Shown in pieces: positions 22,196 to 33,324 of a DNA stretch of 64,000 bases. The stretch comes from Triatoma infestans. Its lineage: Eukaryota > Arthropoda > Insecta > Hemiptera > Reduviidae. The stretch covers positions 1-64,000 of the forward strand of contig JAAEAF010002745.1 in NCBI GenBank assembly GCA_011037195.1. Direction: 5' to 3'. The notes under the pieces were generated by a model. That model was not told the DNA's origin, did not search any database, and saw only the letters and a list, made by a program, of their open reading frames with translations. How positions within the stretch are numbered: position 1 is the first letter of the stretch; the number at the start of each line of letters is the position of its first letter. The position numbers were made by a program, and so were the translations under genes.

Positions 22196-22400
22196 TTGTG
22201 GCGGTTGGTTCCGCAGAGCTGGAAAGCATCAGAGACATTTTCCGTGGTAGCCTGCTTCATTTTGTGGTCATCGACCGGTTTCGGGCGTTCACCCATCTTC
22301 AGGATGCGTTTTTCAGACAGTGTGACAGAGCAAATTCAGTTTTACACTCTACAGTGACCACAAAATGAAGCAGGCTACCACGGAAAATGTCTCTGAAATG
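22196..22400. repeat. Hammerhead-like inverted pair
   Basis: The left part reads GGTTCCGCAGAGCTGG, CATCAGAGACATTTTCCGTG, GTAGCCTGCTTCATTTTGTG and GTCATCGACCGGTTTCGG. The inverted copy at 22354-22397 covers TGACCACAAAATGAAGCAGG to GTCTCTGA. The loop contains the hammerhead-like core, present in one copy only. Confidence 0.85.
22269..22306 (-). ncRNA. Hammerhead ribozyme-like motif, best candidate
   Basis: On the minus strand in order: CATC (stem I, 22306-22303), CTGAAGA (22302-22296), one extra T, GGGT-GAAC-GCCC (stem II), GAAA, ACC/GGT as a loopless stem III, C as the base before the expected cleavage, and GATG (22272-22269), which pairs with CATC. This matches the CUGANGA-stem II-GAAA-stem III-H order of a hammerhead. 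The extra base between CUGANGA and stem II is a deviation. Such loopless stem III motifs normally need to act as dimers. Activity is not shown. Confidence 0.55.
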
Positions 22401-22439
22401 ATCAAGATTTTTATTCACTTTAGAAATAATTCGGGTGCT

Positions 22440-22600
22440 CTTAGATCCTTAGCTTATCTTTTTACTTTCTCTTATTGTTCTGAGATTGCGATTATTATGA
22501 TTGTGTCAGATTTTCAATTTTCTATGTTGAGTTTTCACCAAAAAATATGAAGTCTTTTCATTTAAGCGAAAAATGTTTCAAAATGATCTGGGTATGTGTG
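22440..22600 (-). repeat. HER fragment
   Basis: Decayed HER end with ACTTTCTCTTATTGTTCTG, GATTGTGTCAGATTTTCAAT and GAGTTTTCACCAAAAAATAT. Confidence 0.6.
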
Positions 22601-22609
22601 ATTGGGTGA

Positions 22610-24350
22610 ATGAAATATCTTAAAAAAGGAACAACTGCTGGAGGCTCCGGACATCATATTCCGTTCGGGTAGTGCCTTCGCATCGGACAATAAAGTTTCT
22701 GTCATAATCCACTGATACCAAACCAAACTTTGTTTTCCCTATTGACAACAGGTTATTAATAATAGAAAATCATCTGATGGGGTTATTAGCCTATTTGCAG
22801 TGATGGGGTGATTGAAGTCATTACCTATATTCATTCAACCTTACATTTATTATTTTTACTAATTATACGTATTTATTAATTATATTGAGAAACCTAGAGA
22901 GAGGGTGATCTAGTATTTTAAATCATCCAGACTTTAGACTTCTTGTTGGTCCATGGCTGTAGTTATTCGGATTATTCTATGAATCTGATGGGAATCCACA
23001 TTCATTAACCAGGAGTCGCGCCCGATAGAACGACTTGGCAGAAATCTTGACGTTCTTGTGGCTATCCCAAGGATTAAGGACGCTCAAGTAAATTTTATTA
23101 TATTTTTATTTAAATTAATTACAACAATAAGAAAAGAAGTAAAAAATATGTAAGAAAAAAAATATGTATCCGTAACCCCCAAACTCAATTTGTGTCCTAT
23201 ATCTTGTATGTCTTTCCAAAGATAGATCGCAGCATTTGTTTAATAAATTCAGGAACAACAGTAAAATATTGAGTGGGCTGTATTGTTTATAAATTTCGAG
23301 AAAATGGAAAAATTAAGAAAAAAAAATTGATATACAAATTCAATTTTGAAATGGGTGGCAAATAGTCCCTTTTGTGGCCACTGCACAATAAGCAACTGGG
23401 CCAAGACAAAAAGGGAATAAATTAAAAAATTGGAACAGCGCTTACCTAGAAACGCATATCCCTGTTGCCTGTATTGGAAGACCCATATCTCCTTAGCCCA
23501 TATCAGTGAAAAGGGGAGAGGAAAAATATAAATAAGAAAATAATTCTTATGTGCCTCCACCAATACACTGCTACTTGGCTGATGATCTAGGACAATAATT
23601 AAAAGGGCACCCAGAAGCTGCACGGCAGGTAATTCAACCGGAACTAACAACCATATGATTTTTCAATGAACTAGTACTGGTCAACACTCCTGTTTCAACT
23701 GAGGCAACAACAGAACCAGCTTAGCGACATTACCTAGGAAAACCAAAAGTAATAGGCCTTGATTTTCACGATTAAAGGCAAACTGAACTGGAATGAATTC
23801 TATGGACTGAATCATTTTAATGAGTGAGACTAACTTGAGAGAAAGATAATGCATAGGTTACTCCCACTCTACACTTAGAACACAGCCGAATAGATTAGTA
23901 AATTTTTATGAAATTATATAAATCGATTCTCCTAATCGATTACCAATTTTTATCAAAGCCTTACAATGGCCCTCTCCGAAATAAAATTATTCTGCGATGT
24001 TGGCGGCAAATTTAAATTTATATTAAATACACAACAGAATTCATTTCAATATTCATATTATATATTTCTATATAATATATTTCTTGCAATAATATACTCC
24101 TTCATGAAATCTGCAAAATGAAAATGATGTGATGTGAAGCAATTTCAGCTTAGCTGAAAACTAGCGGCTGATTTTGATGCTAAACAATGAAAACATCTAT
24201 TCTTGGGAAGTACTTCGGCTAGTTTTATTTCTATGATTCATCAAGACATCCACGGACCAGTTTTATAATCAATTTTTTTAAAGATAATTATTTACATTTC
24301 AATCGTAAGGTGTAATGTAGATAACATAGTAAAAAAAAAAAAACCAAATT
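22610..24350. other. Unassigned DNA
   Basis: A 133-codon open frame on the minus strand (23249-23650) is hydrophobic and T-rich. I do not recognise it and doubt it is a gene. No other feature is supported. Confidence 0.4.
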
Positions 24351-24357
24351 GACATGA

Positions 24358-24402
24358 TCAAATTCTTCCTCTTACCAGGGAGTAAGAGAAAGTGGTAAAA
24401 AA
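24358..24402 (+). repeat. HER terminal hairpin fragment
   Basis: TTCTTCCTCTTACCAGGGAG and AGTAAGAGAAAGT form the HER end hairpin. Little else of the element is present. Confidence 0.5.
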
Positions 24403-24949
24403 AATGATAATCCAATTGAGTAAAGAGGTTTTTCCGGTTGACCTACTTTACATTGCATTTTATCCTATTTAGAACCACGGGGGGGGGGAAGTATAAATTT
24501 CGAACTTCTGGTGATATTTATTTATTTATTTTTATGTAAACCCCACCAAAAAAAGTAATTATCCCACAGATATTTTTAATACTGTACTTTCTAAATTTGT
24601 TACTAATTCTATTTTCAAATATAATAGAGCTTTAAAAACAAAACTCAAAAGCAATACTTACTGTGATAAGTAAAAAAAAAAAAAATGGTAAGATAAAGAA
24701 AAATTACTTTTAATAACATTTTCAACTAATTTTTTTTAATGAAAACTTCAACGCTACAGTTTTAAGTAGTTATCTGTCAACAGTTTTATGGCTGTGCCAT
24801 CTGTCGCCAGTTAGTCTAATTAAGCAGTACTAATCCAACAGCCTTGAATTAATTAATTTTGGTTAATTAATTTCTATTCCCTTATTGCAATTAATTCAAT
24901 TCAATAATAAAGGATATAAATAATACGGAGGTTCATCCTTTCGTAAGTA

Positions 24950-25030
24950 AATACTTTCTCTTATTGTTGTGAGAAGAAAAATTGCAATTTTTTCTTAGTT
25001 TTCACTGGTAAACTTTTTTACCTCTCCAGA
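24950..25030 (-). repeat. HER terminal fragment
   Basis: ACTTTCTCTTATTGTTGTGAG and AGTTTTCACTGGTAAACTTT match the HER end with strong decay. Confidence 0.4.
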
Positions 25031-25530
25031 GTATTTGGAATATTTTTATTCAATTATTGTTTTTTTTATGACTCTGGAGATATAAATCAAAAATAAAAAT
25101 AAACTCGTAGAATGTTTAACTGATGTTTTTGCATTTGGGTGGGTATCTCTAGGGCATGTTCCATTTTACTTAATGCTGTTTTTTTTTTTTAAACTGACCC
25201 AAAGATATTTTATAAATTTTGAATTTCTGCAGTACATATTTAGTTGTATCATCTTCATCATTCAAATATTTCCAAGAAAATTGATTGTTTGATTGTTCTG
25301 GAGGCACTGAGAGAAATTCAGCGTGAAATTTGACACTAAAGTATTAATGTGGACATTACTTTTATTGTGTGAGCCCCCCCGGCACTTCGTTTCCTAAATA
25401 TCTTGAACATTCAGTTATCCAAACTAGTGTTAATGTTCAAAAACTTTAGAGCTCTAAAATATCTTATAAAATAAGTCTGGAAAGCTTCTAGAATTTAGTA
25501 GTCGTTATATCCATTGCAAAACATGGCTTC

Positions 25531-26770
25531 CTTAAGATTCATCAATGTTTGCTACAAATTTTCACAAATATTCGTCTACAAATAAACCCTCGTCTCTAAT
25601 ATTCGTGGAAAAACGCAGTCAATGGCCAACAAACCCAAAAGAAGCGAAAGAGTTCATTGGGAAAACCTGGCAGTAGCTTGCGGCAGATCTGCTTCTCAAA
25701 AAAAAATTTGGCCTCGTGAACTTAAGGCCATAATCAACAAGAAGTGAACAAGCCATAATCCTAAAAAGAAATGCCTAAAGAAATTTCCTAGGAAACTGCG
25801 ACTATAGAATAAAATAATGAAAGGGGAGTGGTCGAAGGAGCCCATAATCATCAAATAGATTTATTGTGAAATATGGATGAATTGTGAAATTCTTGGCTAA
25901 ATTTCTACCCGCTTCGGTTGTATATATACTAAAATTGGAACCGCGGTTATGGTGGGTCAGTATGCCAGGCATTGTGGGCTCAGAAAGCATACGAATCCTA
26001 TAGGGGTCTAGGCTAATTATGATCATTGCAGGTTTTTTTTATAGCTGACGAAGAAACATTTCTCCATGTCCTCTGTTATTTCGAGGGCCTGGCAAAAGCG
26101 ATATTCGTGCAATGGGTTCGGACGATTAATTGTGTGGCGGCAACGAGCTATATGTTTAGGCATTTTGCTAGTTGTTGTATCCATCGAGAAAATAACTTCT
26201 ACAAGATTCTTCAATCTTTATTACAAAGCAAATCTTCACAATTATTTGTGTAGAAAAGCAAACAAAGGCCAACTCGCTAGGGCAAGGCGAAAGAGAGCTC
26301 ATTGGAGATCTCTCGCAGAAGCTTGCGACTTTGAGTCGCTTGTGAGCATCAGAATTGCCTACATATTCGGACTAGCGGTTAACGTAATTTAACCGGGGTT
26401 CCAATTTTAGTATATATACAACCGAAGCGGGTACTAATTTAGCGGGATGAATTTCACAATTCATCCATATTTCACAATAAATCTATTTGATGATTATGGG
26501 CTGCTTCGACCACTCCCCTTTATTTATTTTATTCTATAGTAGCAGTTTCACGAGGAAATTTATGGCTCTTATTCTTAGGACTATGGCTTGTGATTGCTGC
26601 CGAGATCCTATCTTTCGGTGATAGACGATAAATGCAAATTTCAACAACTTTTGTGGCCTGAACTTTGATAGTAGTCTCAGCAGGTGCTCTACCAGGCGAC
26701 CTATCCGAAATAATTAGCTTAAAGGTTTTTGCGAAATATCTGAGAATACTGACATAGGGGAGCAAGCCTA
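25531..26770. mobile_element. Composite repeat with about 200-bp inverted arms
   Basis: Arms at 25748-25949 and 26390-26591 are inverted copies with few differences; shared words include ACTATAGAATAAAATAA, AAAGGGGAGTGGTCGAAG, CCCATAATCATCAAATAG and CCCGCTTCGGTTGTATATAT. About 440 bp lie between them. A separate direct similarity links 25531-25690 with 26205-26345, and both give ANK...R..R.HW..LA.AC in translation. A frame at 26040-26090 reads ADEETFLHVLCYFEGL, like the H-x-C part of a LINE knuckle. It may be a rearranged LINE or a foldback element; the class is open. Confidence 0.55.
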
Positions 26771-26774
26771 AAAC

Positions 26775-28555
26775 AGCGTTAGCTACCAGTTCTTTATAAA
26801 GTTACAAATTGGCCGTACCATGTGTAAATAATTGGTACCTTAGGTGTAATTAATTGGTACATTAATACAACTGGCCTGTGAAGGAACGTCTTGATGATAG
26901 CAGTCGATAGTGTGGTCCACACCCTTTCACCAATGCAGATAATAAGAATTTGCAACCCCCAATGCACACTACGTCATTACCATTTTCTAGTTCTTAGACC
27001 TCAATAGTAATGAAATAAACACTCCTTTGATAAAGAAGTTACGACAGCAAGCGTAGGCAAAATCTTGATGGTGGCACCAGCCGTTATAGCGCTGCATTGT
27101 CCCCTCTGTTACGCCCACCAAACCAACAAATTTCATGTAACAAGTTTCCACCAAGAGATACAAAAATCCTATAAAATACTGACAATTTTAGAGCTTAAAG
27201 GCGTCTGAAATGAAGTTTCAAGAAGACTAAAATCACTGTCAAGTAGGAAACATCCAGTCTTAGAGCAAACAGTCAAGAGTTTACAAATATATCCAGGTAC
27301 CTACAAACAACTCTCTTAAAGTTATATAACAAGTAAACAACTTCCAAGAAGTAATCAATCAGTCTTTACTCAGCTCTCTGTCAAAAGCCCTTTTTACAAG
27401 CTAGAGAGTTCTTTTCAAGGTAACCAATCTTACTAATTCATCGTCAGAACACAAACAGTTCCAACTCACCAATGTTACCACTTACCGCTTTACTCCATTC
27501 TCTGCTCGGCCACTCAATACTCTCTTTATACTCATTCTCCTTATACAGTATTTGTAAATAGACACATTCATTACTTGTACTTTTAACTTGCCAGTATCAT
27601 CACTTTCATCATTGGATCATACTTCATCTTCCTGTTTCAACCATTACACAATACTATCCTACAAATGTAAGTTTGGCTCTTTGTAATTATTGCTATTGTT
27701 CTTCATCTTCATGCTATATATTAATTACACTCTCAAAGTACTAGGTTACCTAGATAATAGATTCTACCAGCAAACAACCATAGAAATAATCATTGAGAAA
27801 TTGTTCGGGTTTAAGGAATGGTTAGATCTAGCGATAATTAATCTGGAGATAGGTGGATAATTGGATGGAACAATAAACTCTAGAATCGAAAGAGCAGCGA
27901 ATTTAAACACAATTTTTACAACACCTACTTAATCAGCGTCATTCAAATTTCGGTGGATCTCTCAATTAGAGATATTAGAATAATTCTCATATATGGAGGA
28001 GACTAAATTATCTGAACAACAGACCATACTGTCTTCGTGAGACAGGATCATTTTATACTCGCTATGCAACTTAAACAATATTGAGGTTTGCTGAGATCTT
28101 TTGGCTCTACGGTCCAAATTTAGTAGAGTTGGACCGGTGGAAATAGTAAATGAGAAAAATTGGATCCTGTTGTTTAAATAATTAGGATTAGCCGAAATTA
28201 GTTCTTATAAATGAATTTAATTTCTAACTTCTCATTTACAATTTATACTTAGTATAAATTATTATATTTACTTAGCTCTTGGCAGACGTTAAAATTGTAA
28301 AAGATGTTATTGTAAATAAAACATTTCTATTTAGCAAAGTATCTAATTTAAGTTCGGCCCTTTGCAAAAACTTTAAGATTTTTTTTTTTGTTAATCCCAC
28401 TAGAGGGCAGTACCGGAACTCGCGCTCATTCCTAGTCTATAAACTATTGCGTAAAAGATCAGCTACATGCAATATTTACATTTCCTAAACTATTTACAAA
28501 ACAAACCAGTTCCCTTGTACTCGATATTCCAGGGGAATCTCAATTAAACTAACCT
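26775..28555. other. Unassigned DNA
   Basis: 27100-27700 is CA/TC-rich with TATATAAC near 27327 and could be the leader or LTR of an unrecognised element. No match to other parts of the window was found. Confidence 0.4.
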
Positions 28556-28619
28556 AATATACGAATAAATACTATACGAGGATTAGTATACTCGTCCCCT
28601 ACGTTCACTCCGCCTACTC

Positions 28620-29230
28620 TACCCTACTATTGTTAGTCCTTCTAGATAATGCAGCGGACGCAAGCTTCATAAGCAAACTTGTTTTCCAATAACAGCCCAA
28701 GATTTTCACTGTTTAGGCCCACATGAAATCCAATCTTTTACTACATATGCACTCTTAAGTCTTCATATTAATGGCAGTTAAAGATTATGTGTTACGCGTA
28801 CTGACGACCTCCATAGTGACACAGAAAATCATTTACAAGCCCCACATCGTACTACTTTTTATTTAAAAGACCGTGCCCTGTCACCAATCGCGCTACAGCG
28901 TAAGAGAACTTCGAGGGAACCACTCTCCTGCCTCCAGCAACATCAGGAACAAAACGAAAAGTTGTTCTGCCCTTACTCGAAGAAGCCCAACTAGATTTCC
29001 ATTTCTCCAGTAAATCCTCATCAATTTTTATTCTCTCCTATTGGAATCTCCAGCGCTCAAAAATCATAACATTCTTCCTGAATAGGTAATGCCTCCACCG
29101 TTATACCGTAAATGGAAAAATTTTTACGTTTTCTCAGAAAATAACTAGCCGCCGATCTTACGACTTCCAAATCTACAGGTAGGCAGCCTGTAGGAACTTG
29201 GAGGACAAGAAATTTTAAGATAAGTAGAAA
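28620..29230 (-). pseudogene. R1-like LINE C-terminal remnant
   Basis: Read on the minus strand: LPVDLEVVRSAASYFLRK, then a frame with EDLLEKWKSSWASSSKGRTT, FRFVPDV, LVTGHGLLNKK, a decayed knuckle LCHYGG...H.IFNCH, and YEDLRVHM...IGFHVGLN...LLLENKFAYEA. The W-KGRTT, TGHG and knuckle order is that of R1-clade LINEs lacking RNase H. Several in-frame stops show it is dead. The last part matches the frame at 60.55-60.72 kb, so both belong to one family. Confidence 0.7.
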
Positions 29231-29234
29231 TTCC

Positions 29235-29765
29235 CATATTAAACTTGGATGAGAATTTAAACCAAGGTAAGGGAATTAAAACTACAATATGCGATTATAA
29301 TGAAAGAATTTAGCACAAGTTATTCAACTAACAATAAAGAATGACATAGAAAAACAATGTTTGAAACATCAGCCTTTATTAAATCTGAACTCAGTAACTT
29401 AGTAAAGTAGAAACAGCATCTGAGCTAAAAAAAAAAAAAAAAAAAAACGACAGTCAAATAAAGGCGGAATAGCAATTTTGTTACTTGGAAAATAAATAAA
29501 AAGGATTTAATAATTTAGTATTCTGTGAGAAACAAAATTAAACAATGTGTTGTTGATGTTGTTAATGGTGAAAATATATAAAGGTGAAATTGTTATTGCA
29601 GTATTACCTTTATATCTGTTACATTTACACACCTTACATTTATTTGTTCATTTTAGATTAATTGTTTCTAGGGTTTTATTTTTATTTGTTTTTAATATTG
29701 ATTTTTTTTTTTATGTTTGTTTATTTATGTTTACGATCTGTAACAGTACAATAAGTAAATGTGGG
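29235..29765. other. AT-rich DNA with an A-run
   Basis: A run of about 22 A at 29428 and a T-rich stretch up to 29720. The 29560-29765 part may be the 3' UTR of the Jockey copy that follows on the minus strand. Confidence 0.4.
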
Positions 29766-29769
29766 CTGA

Positions 29770-30460
29770 GATAAATGTGGCTTGAAGGACTCTTCCTGGT
29801 CTTGTTACTCCTCTTCCTGTGGCAGGAGGTCCCTTCGCCACTGGCGCTTCAAACGTCTGGGAGGATTCCCAGGAATGATTAGGGAGGACAGGTTTGTGAC
29901 GTGTTCCTAGTTTGCTGTAGAATCGTTTGTAAAGTTATTGTGTTAAGTCGTGTACAAATGGGATTCGAATGTCAGTATGTAGCGTCATGTTAGAAACATA
30001 GTATGGGCATTGTGTGATTGTTCGCAGTATCTTGTTCTGTATGGCTTGTATCCATCCGTTTAGTGTGTGTCGGTTTGGCAGTTCTCCAGAGTTGTAGTCC
30101 GTAGGACCAAATTGGTCTTATTATGGTTTTGTAGATTTGAACTTTGTTTTTCAAGTTTATTTAGATCTTTTGTCAAGTAAGCATTTTACTAGGAATTATC
30201 TGGTTTTCATTGACTGTCGAGTTTTCGTTACGTGTGTGTTCCAAGTCAAGCAGTCTATCTAGGTAGAGTCCAAGGTATCGGATGTCTTTTTCGTGTGATA
30301 TAGAAGTATCGTTAATATACACAGTCGGGCACTTTGATCGTCTGAGGGTGAATGTTATATGTGTACATTTTGTCTGTGAAAGGCTAATTGGTCTGTAGGA
30401 AGTTGGTAAGTGAATCGGTTTGTTTGGTTTCGGTACCATTGTTATTGTAGCCGCGCCCAC
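29770..30460 (-). pseudogene. Jockey-type LINE remnant with internal deletion
   Basis: The minus-strand frame 30460-30173 starts MVPKPNKPIHLPTSYRPISL, the RT block before the palm, and jumps at once to THITFTLRRS...DIRYLGLYLDRLLDLEHTR, which lies after the FADD motif. The RT core is therefore deleted. Broken frames then continue through an IWSYGLQLW-type stretch to the Jockey C-terminus near 29830. Inactive. Confidence 0.75.
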
Positions 30461-30600
30461 ACCTGTGGGCTAGTGTCTATCACTACAAATGAAGCTACTA
30501 CGTACACAACAACAAAAATCTTCTTTATTAAGTTCTCTGTATGTTACAGGTAATGCAGTGCGAACTTGACTGACTTCTATATTATTTTATTATTCTGCGG
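30461..30600 (-). repeat. Possible gypsy 3' region / LTR start
   Basis: Sequence between the Jockey remnant and the end of the integrase frame, with CTTCTTTATTAAG on the plus strand. It probably belongs to the 3' part of the same LTR element, but I cannot define an LTR. Confidence 0.3.
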
Positions 30601-31213
30601 GCGCGCTACGATGGTTTGCTGTCTCTTCTGCGCCGCTGAGCAGGTGGGCCGGCTTGACCCGATCTAATGCTACCTTCTGTTCCCTTCCGTTCTTGACGAT
30701 GGTAACCGTTTTTTCTGCTCTCGCCAGCACTCGGTAGGGATCTTCGTATACTGGCGCCAAGGCGGGAAGCAGCCCTTCCTGTCGCAGGAGTATGTGGGTG
30801 CATGTCGCCAATTGCGCGTGCACAAATGGGTGCGGGGTGCTGTGCCATGTTGCTGGTACTGGTCGCACTCGCTCCAACATGCGTCTTAGCTTTGTGACCC
30901 AGTTTTGCGCCTGTGTGGGTGTACCCGCTTGCTTGTCGGGACTACCTGTTATCAGCTCCCCCGGTAGCCTCAGTGTCGTGCCGTACGTAATTTCTGCTGG
31001 TGACATGCCTGTGTCCTCTCGGACCGCCGTTCTCAGTCCCAATAGGACCGTAGGCAGAAGTTGCGTCCATCGCCCGTCCTCGTGACATCTCAACGCCGTC
31101 TTGAGGGTTCTATGCATGCGCTCTACCATGCCGTTCGCTTGCGGATGATAGGCTGACGTGTGATGTAACCTTGCCCCGGTCATCCGGGCTAGCTCCTTGA
31201 ATAGTTCGGAAGT
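30590..31213 (-). pseudogene. Ty3/gypsy integrase C-terminal half
   Basis: The minus-strand frame contains FTSELFKELARMTGARLHHT, then SAYHPQANGMVERMHRTLK with the third catalytic residue (Glu in VER), LLGLRTAVREDTGMSPAEI and a C-terminal tail ending in VALDRVKPAHL. This is the distal half of a gypsy pol polyprotein. The first two catalytic Asp residues, reverse transcriptase, protease and gag are absent. The frame appears longer (to 31249) only because an inverted copy of its own sequence was joined upstream. GC content is much higher than the surroundings. Confidence 0.85.
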
Positions 31214-31274
31214 GAACGGCATGGTAGAGCGCATGCATAGAACCCTCAAGACGGCGTTGAGATGTCACGAGGAC
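31076..31274. repeat. 61-bp perfect inverted repeat in gypsy integrase
   Basis: 31076-31136 and 31214-31274 are exact reverse complements, separated by 77 bp. The left arm encodes NGMVERMHRTLKTALRCHED on the minus strand. The right arm is the same coding text flipped, and beyond it the integrase match stops. It could be a foldback rearrangement or an amplification/assembly chimera. Confidence 0.95.
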
Positions 31275-31329
31275 TGGCTGGAAAATCGCGATGAAAATGA
31301 CCTGGGGGCAAGCCGCCACAGTTATAACT

Positions 31330-32425
31330 GAAAATTTCCATTGTATTGGGAAGTGTGTCAGTCTCAGAATGGAGTTGTAGATGCTAGTAATGTGAAGAAT
31401 GGCTTTTTGTTTATAGAGTGTGTAAACAGCCTATCGACAAGTATCTACCTAAAATAATTTGCTTAAATAGCTAATACAAAACCATTAATAATTTTTCAGA
31501 ACTTAAAGTATGCTTGTATTTATCAGTATATCAATATTTTGCTATAGTTTCACATAAAAATGTTCATACACTAACGATTGACCGTTACTTCTGCTAGGAC
31601 GCGCTAATGCGAAAAGTAGATGCTCGTAGTAGTGACACATGGTGTCCTACAATGATTATTAATCAATAGAAACATTTTAATTTATTCTATTCACTTCTTT
31701 TCATTTTTATTTCTCTCGAGAACATTAATAAGATACTATATTATAATTCCAAGAGTTTACAATGTTAAAATGTATGACATATTAGCAAAAGTTATAAATT
31801 AAATATTAAACTTTCAAATCTTTTAAAAACTTGTACAGTAAATTTAAACTTTAACTTGTTGAATGAATTGTATTATGTAATGTATGTAATCATGCAATTT
31901 GTTTTATTAAATTTAACATATTTAATAAACTTTAAAATGTTATATATTTAAGAAAGGCAGAAAGTTTTAAACTTTTATTATGTATTATGCTGTTTATTGT
32001 TAATAACAAGGTGCTACTTTTTATTATTTACATCTAACTACATACCTTCATTGGAAATGCTTATAAATTTTGTTTTTCAAATCTCTCTTGGATCTTCTAA
32101 CCTACAAGAAAGCTTTTATGATATTTTTCACTCACAACCGACAATAATAATAAGATCATGTTTACTAAATTTTAAAATTGTTTAACACTTGTGACCTCTA
32201 GCGACCAGGTTTTGTGACTTACATTGTCCTGATGATAATAAACAGGAAATTGAAAATGCAATTGCTTCTCTGGGATAAGAGGGTATTTTAGTTTGGTTAT
32301 ATCGGTAATTGAGAGCATTTTTTTTCCATGATAAGCTTATTTTTTTTTATTTTCTCGAATTTTCTCTTTCTCATTGCTTGTCTCATGAAATTGAAAACCT
32401 CTGGTTAGGTATAACATTCTGTTAA
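31330..32425. other. AT-rich DNA, nothing recognised
   Basis: No supported feature. Confidence 0.5.
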
Positions 32426-32429
32426 GTAT

Positions 32430-32640
32430 GAAATGTTTTTAGTTGATGTGTATGTCGTTGTTTGTAGTATTTGTAGTACGAGCGGTTTTGTTAAGTGGCT
32501 TGTGTGTGAATATGTTTAAGCTGGGGGATATGTATTAAGAAATAGAGAAATAAAAAATAACCACTGCTAACAATAAATATATTCTCTCAAAATAACAGCT
32601 ACAAGTTAATTGCAACGAATGTAAAAAGTTTATGAATATA
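32430..32640 (+). repeat. Dispersed repeat E, copy 2
   Basis: Direct match to 10852-11050 (see there). It ends just before the LINE copy at 32674. Confidence 0.7.
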
Positions 32641-32673
32641 CGGAATTAATTATTTAGCTAGATTGATTGAATC

Positions 32674-33321
32674 AAGTGTTAAGCCCCGGGGGGGGATCCA
32701 TCGGAACACTTACAGGACCGGAACCGTTCTATGGTGTCTCAAGATGCCTCAGGAGTGCATCCATCAGTACATGGATGCATGACCGATCAAGGGAATGGTG
32801 GGTTAAACCCCGGGCCACAGGCAGACGAAAACGTTTATTTATAGCTACTCGCCCAGGCTAACTGCAGAATTACTTACTTCAACTAGCGCGAGTGGCCATA
32901 AGGATGGCAGTTGGCGTTCTACTGGCCATTGCAGATTCAATAAGCACATGCACCGCATGGGCCTGGCAACGGATAGCCTGTGTAGGTTTTGTCAGGAAGA
33001 AGAGGAAACAACACTGCTCGTGCTATGTCAGTGCGAGGGGCTAGTACGGCTGAGGTATCGCCTCTTTGGACAAGAAAAGCTGGTGCCTGCAAGCCTCAGT
33101 CAGGGGCCCCTTTCGGGTCTATTAAGGCAGACAGGGCTCCAGAGGGTGCTCTAATTGACCACTTGGGGAGACCTCCCCAGATTCCACACTTCGATGAAGG
33201 ATAGGACGGGGGTAGGCTCTCCAACTTAGGGGGTGTCACAATAGAGCCACTGGGGTCGCGGTGGCGCAGGCTAAAGAGCCAATTCCCCCCCCCCCAGAAT
33301 CTAATCTAATCTAAGTGTTAA
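32674..33321 (+). mobile_element. RNase H LINE, copy 2, 9-bp TSD (pseudogene)
   Basis: AAGTGTTAA at 32674-32682 and 33313-33321 brackets a 630-bp 5'-truncated copy. It begins after RNase H, at the linker GVSRCLRSASIS...DRSREWWVK, and keeps the knuckle CRFCQEEEETTLLVLC near 32980-33030. The 3' UTR matches copy 1 (GGGGTGTCACAATAGA) and ends in (AATCT)n. The knuckle His of copy 1 reads as Leu here, and frames are shifted near 32870-32920. Confidence 0.88.
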
Positions 33322-33324
33322 ACA

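Noticed and set aside
23249..23650. 133-codon hydrophobic minus-strand open frame
   Set aside because: Composition is driven by A-rich plus-strand DNA. There is no motif, no neighbouring gene and no second copy.
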